Assembly: GCF_001672815.1 (NCBI RefSeq)
Contig: NZ_LZKK01000225.1
Span: forward strand, 1 to 56,913
Direction: 5' to 3'
DNA: 56,913 bases
Source: Mycobacterium sp. E796
Lineage (GTDB): Bacteria; Actinomycetota; Actinomycetes; Mycobacteriales; Mycobacteriaceae
Made by a program: the position numbers and the translations under genes. Under the pieces are notes generated by a model that saw nothing but the letters and a program-made list of their open reading frames with translations, searched no databases and was not told the DNA's origin. This document shows, one piece after another, positions 50,712 through 56,913 of the stretch (the first letter of the stretch is position 1; every line of letters begins with the position of its first letter).

Positions 50712-51089
50712 GGTCCCGTCGGGATCGACATAGGCGAATTCCCTTAAACCGTAGTCCGTGTCCTGCGGTTCGATCAGCCGACCGGCCAAATTTTCCAGCG
50801 CCGCCCACTCCGCGTAGAGGGCATCGGCGTCACTGACGTAGAGATACACGCTGGCGGCCGTGCTCAGCGGGTCGTGCTCGTCCCATTCGGTGAGGTGGAT
50901 GGAGACGGAGCCGCGGTCGACGAACCCGTAGCGCGCCGGGCCCTCATACGCGCGCGCGTCGAAGCCGAGTTGGCGATAGCGGTCGAGCGCGACGTCCAGA
51001 TCTCGGACGGGCACGATCGGCGACACAGAGTCAAACGCGATTTCGGGCACACCCCAGTGTGGCAGCAAGAACGCTGTCGTATGCTCCAC
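50682..51089 (-). CDS. VOC/glyoxalase-fold (bleomycin-resistance-like) protein
   Basis: A protein of about 135 residues with the betaalphabetabetabeta VOC fold: PIVPVRDLDVALDRYRQLGF, then FVDRGSVSIHLTEW, SVYLYVSDADALYAEWAALE and a C-terminal EFAYVDPDGTLHRIG. These are the usual marks of single-domain bleomycin-resistance-like proteins, which bind or modify a small molecule. GTG at 51089 follows AGAGGTGG; TTG 51095 or GTG 51050 are alternatives. Confidence 0.8.
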   Translation of the reverse strand: MEHTTAFLLPHWGVPEIAFDSVSPIVPVRDLDVALDRYRQLGFDARAYEGPARYGFVDRGSVSIHLTEWDEHDPLSTAASVYLYVSDADALYAEWAALENLAGRLIEPQDTDYGLREFAYVDPDGTLHRIGSPTI

Positions 51090-51173
51090 CCGCAAACCAC
51101 CTCTGAATAGCCGACGCGTGGGGGTGCGCGGAACGCTTGAGGAGCCTACTCAAGCACGAAGGGCGCTCAAACC

Positions 51174-51923
51174 ATGCGCAAGCAGATAACCGCGGTCGCC
51201 GTGGCCGTCGTCGGGATACTGGCCGCGGGCTGCGGCGGCGGCGACGGGGGCGGCGCAGCCTCGTCATCGACGACGACCACCACCCCGTCGAAGCCGCCCC
51301 TGGCCCAGGCCGCGCTGCTCAATCTCATGCTCACCCCGCCCGAGATCGACAGCGCGGTGGGCGGCACCGGAACGACCGTCGGCGACAAGTTCGACACCCT
51401 GCCGGACGACAGCACCACGAACTACCCCCAGGGATACAAATTTCCGGCCGAATGCCTCTTCATTCAGCATCCCGGCGAGGCCCCCGTCTATGCCGGCAGC
51501 GGCAACACCGCAGTTCAGCGGCAGCGCGCCACCACCCCGCTCCCACCAAATTCGAACGATCCCGATCCCGAGGTGAACGAGGTGGTGGTGTTGTTCCCTT
51601 CCGCGAAAGAGGCGAACGCCTTCTTCACCACCTCCACCCAGCGCTGGCCTGACTGCGCCAACCGCCAGGGCACGATTCCCGGCGACGCGGACGCCCCCGA
51701 AATCCAATGGAAGGTGGGTACCGTCTCCAACAGCAACGGGGTTTTGAGCACCACCACCAGCGTGTCCGCGACCAGGAACGGCACCACGCTGTCCCAGAGT
51801 TGCCAGCGGGCGCTGACCGTGCGCAACAACGTCGTGATCGACGTCGACGCCTGCCGCAAGGACCCTGGGGACCTTGCCGTCACCGTCGCCAACCAGATCG
51901 CCGGCAAAGTCGACAAGCAATAG
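51174..51923 (+). CDS. PknH-C-type sensor-domain lipoprotein
   Basis: A 249-residue lipoprotein. The signal peptide ends at the lipobox LAAGC (Cys about 20), followed by a Gly/Ser/Thr linker. The folded domain matches the extracellular PknH sensor type: LLNLMLTPPEIDSAVGG, an early PAECLFIQHPGE, FFTTSTQRWPDCANRQG and a C-terminal CQRALTVRNNVVIDVDACRK, giving two disulfide pairs. Such lipoproteins (LppH-like) probably bind an envelope ligand. No kinase gene is nearby. The ATG at 51174 lacks a strong ribosome binding site. Confidence 0.85.
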   Translation: MRKQITAVAVAVVGILAAGCGGGDGGGAASSSTTTTTPSKPPLAQAALLNLMLTPPEIDSAVGGTGTTVGDKFDTLPDDSTTNYPQGYKFPAECLFIQHPGEAPVYAGSGNTAVQRQRATTPLPPNSNDPDPEVNEVVVLFPSAKEANAFFTTSTQRWPDCANRQGTIPGDADAPEIQWKVGTVSNSNGVLSTTTSVSATRNGTTLSQSCQRALTVRNNVVIDVDACRKDPGDLAVTVANQIAGKVDKQ

Positions 51924-52156
51924 CCCACTCGTGCAAGCGTTTTAGGAAGTCGCGGTAGGCGGCGGGCGCGGCCGTATTCCCCGATCGCCACCCGCCGTTC
52001 ACCTGTTGGCTGTAGCCATCCCGCGCGGCGGCGGCGTACGCTCTGGCGGCCGAACCCGTCGAGACACGATACTTGCGCCATCACCGAACCTGGTTGTAAG
52101 CCGTACCCGCAGATGGCATCCTGCGGGCGACTGTCGCACAGCGTTGAGGAGGACAA

Positions 52157-53485
52157 GTGAGCACATCAGAGACGGCGAAGCCCCGAGGGGGGCTTCCGGT
52201 GATCCACCTCTCCGAACTGCTGCGCGCGCCGGTGGTGGCCCGCGCCGGCGAGGCCGTGGGCCGCGTCGAGGACGTGATCGTGCGGCTGCGGGGCGCCGAC
52301 GACTATCCGGCGGTGACCGGCATCGTGGCGGGGGTCGGCGGCCGTCGAGTATTCATCGGCACCAAATCCATCGAGGAGTTCGCCCCGAAGCGAATCGTCC
52401 TGAACAAGAACAAAGTTGACCTCCGCGGGTTCGAGCGCCGCGACGGTGAGGTGCTGTTGCGCGCCGACGTGTTGGGCCATCGGTTGATCGATGTGGCCGC
52501 CGCGGACTTGGTGCGCGCGTACGACGTCGAGCTGGAGGACACCGGCGACGGGTGGGTGGTTGCGCGGCTGGACACCCGCCGGCCGCCGACGTTGTTCGGC
52601 CTGATCAAGCATTCCGGCGGGCATGCGGCACGCGATTGGAAGGCATTCGAACCGCTGATCGGCCACGGTGGCTCCGACGCGGTGCGGCGGCTGTCGGACC
52701 GGTTTGGCGAGTTCAAGGCCGCCGAGATCGCCGACCTGCTCGAAGAGGCCGACAAGACCGAAGGCGGCGAAATCCTCGACCGGGTCCGCAGCGACCCGGA
52801 ATTGGAAGCCGACGTCTTCGAGGAGCTGGACCCCGACAAGGCCAGCCGGCTCCTGGACGGCATGCCCGACGACGAGGTCGCCGCGCTGCTGGGCCGGATG
52901 CGCGCCGACGACGCCGCCGACGCGATCGCCGACCTGCGTCAGTCGCGACGTCGGCGCGTGCTGGAGCTGATGCCCGCCCCGCAGCGCACCAAGGTGATCA
53001 CCCTGATGGGGTTCAACCCCGAAAGCGCCGGCGGGTTGATGAACGTCGACTTCGTCTCGTGCGCCGCCACTGCGACCGCGGGCACGGCGCTGGCCCTGAT
53101 CGCGGCCGCGCGCACCGTCCAGCCGGAGGCGTTGATCAAGGTGCATGTCCTCGACGAGGGCGAGCGGCTGGCCGGTGTGGTGTCGGTGATCACCCTGTTG
53201 CAGGCGGATCCCGTCGAAAGCATTGGCGCGCTGATGGATTCGGACCCGGTGTGCGTCAGCGCCGACGCCGACCTGACCGACATAGCGCTGCTGATGGCCG
53301 ACTTCAACCTCTACTCCATTCCCGTCGTCGACGAGGAGGACCGCGTGCTCGGGGTGGTGACCGTCGACGACGTCCTGGAAGCGACCATCCCCGAGGACTG
53401 GCGCCGACGCGAGCCCGCCCCACGCCCGTTCCGTGAAATCACCGAACCGACCGACAGCCACGCCCCCGGAGGCCAGGCACCGTGA
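52157..53485 (+). CDS. PRC-barrel / MgtE-N / CBS-pair regulatory protein
   Basis: A soluble protein of 442 residues. Residues about 14-160 contain PRC-barrel-like strands (LSELLRAPVVARAGEAVGRV, VLGHRLIDVAAADLVRAYDV). Residues about 170-275 form the helical MgtE N-domain (FGEFKAAEIADLLEEADKTE, DPDKASRLLDGMPDDEVAAL). A CBS pair fills 290-420 (SVITLLQADPVESIG, YSIPVVDEEDRVLGVVTVDD). The MgtE channel domain is missing. In MgtE these parts sense cytosolic Mg2+ and gate the channel, so here they probably regulate the coupled Nramp-like transporter. GAGGAGGAC precedes the GTG; the stop overlaps the next GTG. Confidence 0.85.
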   Translation: MSTSETAKPRGGLPVIHLSELLRAPVVARAGEAVGRVEDVIVRLRGADDYPAVTGIVAGVGGRRVFIGTKSIEEFAPKRIVLNKNKVDLRGFERRDGEVLLRADVLGHRLIDVAAADLVRAYDVELEDTGDGWVVARLDTRRPPTLFGLIKHSGGHAARDWKAFEPLIGHGGSDAVRRLSDRFGEFKAAEIADLLEEADKTEGGEILDRVRSDPELEADVFEELDPDKASRLLDGMPDDEVAALLGRMRADDAADAIADLRQSRRRRVLELMPAPQRTKVITLMGFNPESAGGLMNVDFVSCAATATAGTALALIAAARTVQPEALIKVHVLDEGERLAGVVSVITLLQADPVESIGALMDSDPVCVSADADLTDIALLMADFNLYSIPVVDEEDRVLGVVTVDDVLEATIPEDWRRREPAPRPFREITEPTDSHAPGGQAP

Positions 53486-55119
53486 CGTCGAACGCGGACG
53501 AGACCAATCCCGGGTTCAGCGCGGTGCTCGACACCGCACACCTGGGCGACATCGAGGGTGCGTTCGGGCGCATCAAACTCGGCGAGACCGACCACCCGCG
53601 GACGTGGAAGACCCGGCTGCTGACGCTGCTGGCGATCGTCGGCCCCGGAATCATCGTGATGGTCGGCGACAACGACGCGGGCGGGGTCGCCACCTACACC
53701 CAGGCCGGCCAAAACTACGGCTACTCCCTGTTGTGGGTGCTGCTGCTGCTCATCCCGGTGCTCATCGTCAACCAGGAGATGGTGGTCAGGCTCGGTGCGG
53801 TGACCGGCGTCGGTCACGCCCGGCTGATCAACGAACGCTTCGGCCGTGGCTGGGGCTGGTTTTCCGTCGGCGACCTGTTCCTGCTCAACTTCCTGACGAT
53901 CGTCACCGAGTTCATCGGCATCACGCTGGCCGCCGACTACATCGGCATCTCCAAATACGTTGTGGTGCCCATCTCGGCGGTTGCGCTGGTCGCGATCATG
54001 GCCAGCGGCAGCTTCCGGCGCTGGGAGCGGGCCATGTTCATCTTCATCGCCGTCACCCTGCTGCAGATCCCGATGCTGTTCATGTCGCACCCGCAATGGG
54101 CGCATGCGGCGAAGTCGTTTGTGGTGCCGAGCATCTCGGGCGGCGTCAGTTCGGATGCGGTGCTGCTGATCATCGCCATCGTGGGCACCACCGTCGCGCC
54201 CTGGCAGCTGTTCTTCCAGCAGTCCAACGTCGTCGACAAACGGATCACGCCGCGGTTCATGGCCTACGAGCGCGCCGACACTGTGATCGGGGCCTTCGTC
54301 GTGATCGTCGGCGCCGCCGCGTTGTTGATGACCGGCGATTGGGCGGCGCGCTCGACCAACACCGTGGGCGGCTTCACCGACGCCGGGGCCATCGCGCACC
54401 TGCTCGGCCAGCACAGTGCCACTCTCGGAGCGTTTTTCGCCATCGTGCTCATGGACGCCTCCATCATCGGCGCGGCCGCCGTGACGCTGGCCACCAGTTA
54501 CGCCTTCGGCGACGTCTTCGGCCTCAAGCATTCGCTGCACCGCGGGTTCGCCGACGCCAAGCAGTTCTACCTGTCCTACACCGCGATGGTCGCGCTGGCC
54601 GCCGCCATCGTGCTCATCCCCGGCGCGCCACTGGGCTTGATCACCACCGCCGTGCAGGCCCTGGCCGGCCTGCTATTGCCCAGCGCCAGCGTGTTTCTGC
54701 TGTTGTTGTGCAACGACCGGGAAGTGTTGGGGCCCTGGGTCAATCGCCGCTGGCTCAACTGGGTCGCCGGGCTGATCGTCGGCATCCTGCTGCTGCTGTC
54801 CGGCATCCTGATGGCCACCACCCTGTTCCCCCACATCGACGTGGTCGCCGTGGCCGGTTACCTTTCGCTGGCGCTGGTCATCCTCGCCGCCGCCGCGGTA
54901 CCGGCCCTGCGCTGGATGTCTCGCGGCCAGCCCGCCCCATCGGCCCCCAAGGAGCCGGCACGTCCCGTCGACCGCAACACCTGGCGGATGCCGCCGCTGA
55001 CGCTGCTCGAACCGGTCACCTGGTCCCCCGGCACCCGGCTCGGCATGATCGCGCTGCGCAGCTACCTGGTCGTCGGCGCGCTGCTGCTAGTGGTCAAAGC
55101 CGTCCAGCTCGGCCGCTGA
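53482..55119 (+). CDS. Nramp-related divalent-metal (probably Mg2+) transporter
   Basis: A 545-residue protein with about eleven hydrophobic segments. The TM1 motif DPGN of Mn/Fe Nramps is changed to D65-A-G-G (VGDNDAGGVATY), and the TM6 motif MPHN to A239-P-W-Q (GTTVAPWQLFF). Loss of the metal-binding Met with retention of the TM1 Asp is the hallmark described for Nramp-related magnesium transporters, so Mg2+ is the likeliest substrate. Translation is coupled (GTGA) to the PRC-MgtE_N-CBS protein, which supplies a candidate Mg2+ sensor. Confidence 0.85.
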   Translation: MTSNADETNPGFSAVLDTAHLGDIEGAFGRIKLGETDHPRTWKTRLLTLLAIVGPGIIVMVGDNDAGGVATYTQAGQNYGYSLLWVLLLLIPVLIVNQEMVVRLGAVTGVGHARLINERFGRGWGWFSVGDLFLLNFLTIVTEFIGITLAADYIGISKYVVVPISAVALVAIMASGSFRRWERAMFIFIAVTLLQIPMLFMSHPQWAHAAKSFVVPSISGGVSSDAVLLIIAIVGTTVAPWQLFFQQSNVVDKRITPRFMAYERADTVIGAFVVIVGAAALLMTGDWAARSTNTVGGFTDAGAIAHLLGQHSATLGAFFAIVLMDASIIGAAAVTLATSYAFGDVFGLKHSLHRGFADAKQFYLSYTAMVALAAAIVLIPGAPLGLITTAVQALAGLLLPSASVFLLLLCNDREVLGPWVNRRWLNWVAGLIVGILLLLSGILMATTLFPHIDVVAVAGYLSLALVILAAAAVPALRWMSRGQPAPSAPKEPARPVDRNTWRMPPLTLLEPVTWSPGTRLGMIALRSYLVVGALLLVVKAVQLGR

Positions 55120-55129
55120 GTTTCGCCCC

Positions 55130-56431
55130 TTATTGGGGCAGCGCCTCGCCCCGCGTCTCGGGCGCAAACGGAATGATGAAAAGCCCGATCACGAACGCGA
55201 TGGCCGTCAAAGCGACCGGTAGCCCCAGGGTGTGCAGGTGCAGCACCGCCGCGCCGAGCAGGAAGTTGACGCCCGCGCCGACGAAGCGGCCGAACGACGT
55301 GCAGAACGCGAACGCCGTTGCGCGCACGCGCGTCTCGAACTGCTCGGGCAGCCAGAGGCTGAAGATCGCGAAGTTGCCGCCGAAGAACCCGAGCACGAAC
55401 AGCCACGCGATGAATGGTGCGAGCCCGTTGGGCAGATAGAACGCCCAACCGAAGCTGCCGACGATCGAAACGGCCATCCCCGCAAAGTAGATCGCCAGCG
55501 TCTTTCGGCGCCCGATGCGCTCGGAGAGCACCGGCACCATCAGACACCCCAGGATGGTGCCGATCGACAACAGGCCCGTGGCCCAGGACGCTGTCTTCGT
55601 CGCGCCGGCCTTGTCCAAGCCCGCGTGCTGCGCCAACTGAATGACGGCAGTGGGTTCGTAGACGGCGCCGGCCCATAGGCCCACGATCGCGATCGTCAGC
55701 AGCGCGCAGGCCACCCAGGTGCGACGCCGGTAGCGCGGCCCGAGGATCTCGCGCAGCGGCTTGACGCGCGCCTTGGGCTGAGCCTCCAGCTTCTCCCACT
55801 TCTCCGTTTCCTTCACCCGCGTCAGGATCAGGATCGCGACGACGACCGGCACCGCGCCCGTCAGAAACATTGCGCGCCAACCGAAGTGGACGCCGATCGT
55901 GTAGTTCAGGGCCGCCGCCAGAAAGAACCCGGCGTAGTAGCCGGTCTGCAGATAGCCCGCCCCCATCTTGCGCCGGTCCTCGGGCCACGCCTCGGCCACG
56001 TAGGTCCCCGCCAGCGCCCATTCGCCGCCGATGCCGACGCCCGCGATGAAGCGGAAAATCGCCAGCTCCCAGACGTTTTGCGCCGCGGCCGAAAGCCCGG
56101 TGAAGATGGCGAAGGTGAAGATCGTCGCGGCCAGCACCTTGGTGCGCCCGAAGCGGTCGGCGATCGGCCCCCAGATGAACGACAGGCCCCAGCCCACCAG
56201 GAACAGGGCGAACAGGATCGATCCCGCGAGCCCGACATTGGTCGACGTCGCGGCGAAACCCGAACGCGGCAGCAGTTCGGTCAGCGCGGGCGCGAGCACC
56301 AGCGCGTAGATGAACGAATCCATTCCGTCGAGCGTCCAGCCCGTCCATGCGCCCCAGAACCCCGCGATCTGGGAGCGATTGAGCGGTGTGCGACGCCTGG
56401 TGAGGCTTGCCGGCTGCGTCGTTGACGTCAT
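55130..56431 (-). CDS. MFS transporter, sugar/aromatic-acid porter type
   Basis: A 433-residue protein with twelve hydrophobic segments. The MFS signatures are GPIADRFGRTKVLA after TM2, GGEWALAGTYVAEAWPEDRR after TM4 and SERIGRRKTLAIYF after TM8. TM1 contains WTGWTLDGMDSFIYALVLAP, with the D-x-x-D/M-x-S pattern of aromatic-acid/H+ symporters. It probably takes up an organic acid. GGAGG precedes the ATG at 56431. It is divergent from a GntR regulator, which likely controls it. Confidence 0.9.
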   Translation of the reverse strand: MTSTTQPASLTRRRTPLNRSQIAGFWGAWTGWTLDGMDSFIYALVLAPALTELLPRSGFAATSTNVGLAGSILFALFLVGWGLSFIWGPIADRFGRTKVLAATIFTFAIFTGLSAAAQNVWELAIFRFIAGVGIGGEWALAGTYVAEAWPEDRRKMGAGYLQTGYYAGFFLAAALNYTIGVHFGWRAMFLTGAVPVVVAILILTRVKETEKWEKLEAQPKARVKPLREILGPRYRRRTWVACALLTIAIVGLWAGAVYEPTAVIQLAQHAGLDKAGATKTASWATGLLSIGTILGCLMVPVLSERIGRRKTLAIYFAGMAVSIVGSFGWAFYLPNGLAPFIAWLFVLGFFGGNFAIFSLWLPEQFETRVRATAFAFCTSFGRFVGAGVNFLLGAAVLHLHTLGLPVALTAIAFVIGLFIIPFAPETRGEALPQ

Positions 56432-56517
56432 CTGGCCTCCGTTGGCACGGGTAGAACGACTATCGGGATTCGATGCGCGAGCCGGTCTTGCTTTACCGCC
56501 GGCTGCGTCACATTGTA

Positions 56518-56523
56518 TATAAT
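56518..56523 (+). promoter_or_regulatory. Consensus leaderless -10 box of the gntR gene
   Basis: TATAAT, six bases before the ATG at 56530. It is embedded in TATAT-A-ATATA (56516-56526), an AT palindrome that may be part of the GntR operator. Confidence 0.6.
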
Positions 56524-56529
56524 ATAGTG

Positions 56530-56913
56530 ATGAGCATAACAGGTCGGACTCCGTCGGACAATGCGTTGGGCGCGTTGCCCACGGCGCTCTCGCTGGCGGA
56601 GCGCGGCAGCACGTCGCGGTTGATCGCCAACGCGCTGCGCGCCGCGATCGTCGATGGCACCCTCGCCCCCGGGGCACCGCTGCGGCAGGACGCCATCGCG
56701 CGGCACTTCTCGGTCAGCGCGATCCCGGTTCGCGAGGCCCTGCGCCAGCTGGAGAGCGAAGGCTGGGCCAAGGTGGAGATGAACAAGGGGGCGACGGTGG
56801 CCCCGTTGTCGCCCGGCGAGGCGCGCGAGGTCTACGAGATCCGCGCCGCCCTTGAGAGCCTCGCAGTGGCGCAGCGTGTCCGCCGTGTGAGCGGGTATCG
56901 CCAGCCCGATGGC
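56530..56913 (+). CDS. GntR/FadR-family regulator, C-terminus cut by window edge
   Basis: The first 128 codons of a GntR regulator. After a 30-residue N-terminus, the winged helix contains LIANALRAAIVDGTLAPGAP, LRQDAIARHFSVSAIPVREA and LRQLESEGWAKVEMNKGATV. The C-terminal FCD-like domain begins EVYEIRAALESLAVAQ and is cut off. It is divergent from the MFS transporter gene, which it probably represses until the transported acid is present. TATAAT six bases before the ATG supports a leaderless message. Confidence 0.88.
   Translation, partial: MSITGRTPSDNALGALPTALSLAERGSTSRLIANALRAAIVDGTLAPGAPLRQDAIARHFSVSAIPVREALRQLESEGWAKVEMNKGATVAPLSPGEAREVYEIRAALESLAVAQRVRRVSGYRQPDG

Noticed and set aside
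53433..55439. A 668-codon open frame on the plus strand
   Set aside because: It overlaps the Nramp-related transporter in another frame and gives an Arg/His/Gly-rich product without membrane segments or motifs.

Overview
This is a high-GC window with GTG/TTG starts, lipobox lipoproteins, LpqH- and PknH-type exported domains, many F420-type LLM enzymes and start-proximal TANNNT boxes. It most likely comes from a slow-growing Mycobacterium of the M. avium complex type (inference). Seven positions recall the M. tuberculosis Rv2284-Rv2296 interval (from memory): lipM, the yjcE antiporter, sseB, an exported nucleosidase-like protein (Rv2293c-like), a PatB-type aminotransferase (Rv2294-like), a decayed DUF2652 gene (Rv2295-like) and a haloalkane dehalogenase (Rv2296-like). 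Accessory genes are packed between these anchors.

Layout. 1-10.5 kb: a truncated PknE-like kinase, lipM, a TetR/DUF1707/SDR locus, an acyltransferase, a chagasin-like lipoprotein, a DUF5685 protein with an extreme cysteine tail, an antiporter and an orphan ATPase. 10.5-15.2 kb: TetR, an FAD monooxygenase and an acetolactate synthase/decarboxylase (acetoin) pair. 15.3-21.6 kb: an XRE regulator divergent from an LLM/maleylpyruvate-isomerase-like pair, a glycosyltransferase, a TetR-controlled membrane protein/methyltransferase operon and a DUF732 protein. 21.8-23.7 kb: sseB and the nucleosidase-like protein.

23.9-35.8 kb is an accessory oxidation region between the Rv2293c-like and Rv2294-like genes. 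It holds a hydrolase-SDR-LLM operon, lipoproteins, an EthD-like protein, two closely related P450s, a TetR, a 38-residue membrane protein coupled to an AveC-like spirocyclase homologue, a second LLM, an LLM remnant and a DapB-like reductase. A palindrome between the TetR and the AveC-like operon supplies the -10 box of both divergent promoters, which suggests one switch for the module.

35.8-49.2 kb: aminotransferase, DUF2652 pseudogene, dehalogenase, amidohydrolase, a CysQ-like phosphatase, a thiolase, an HxlR/hydrolase/HD locus with a duplicated operator, a bicupin and small membrane proteins. 49.2-56.9 kb: a Ddn-like protein, a DMT transporter, a VOC protein, a PknH-C lipoprotein, a PRC-MgtE_N-CBS protein coupled to an Nramp-related transporter lacking the metal-binding Met, an MFS transporter and a truncated GntR regulator.

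Two patterns cut across the genes. A dispersed inverted repeat occurs three times plus one degenerate copy, each 39-74 nt downstream of a stop codon, with a variable dinucleotide inside each otherwise conserved arm. At least ten genes, most of them regulators, have TANNNT exactly 6-7 nt before the start codon, as expected for leaderless transcripts. No rRNA, tRNA, CRISPR array or insertion sequence was seen.
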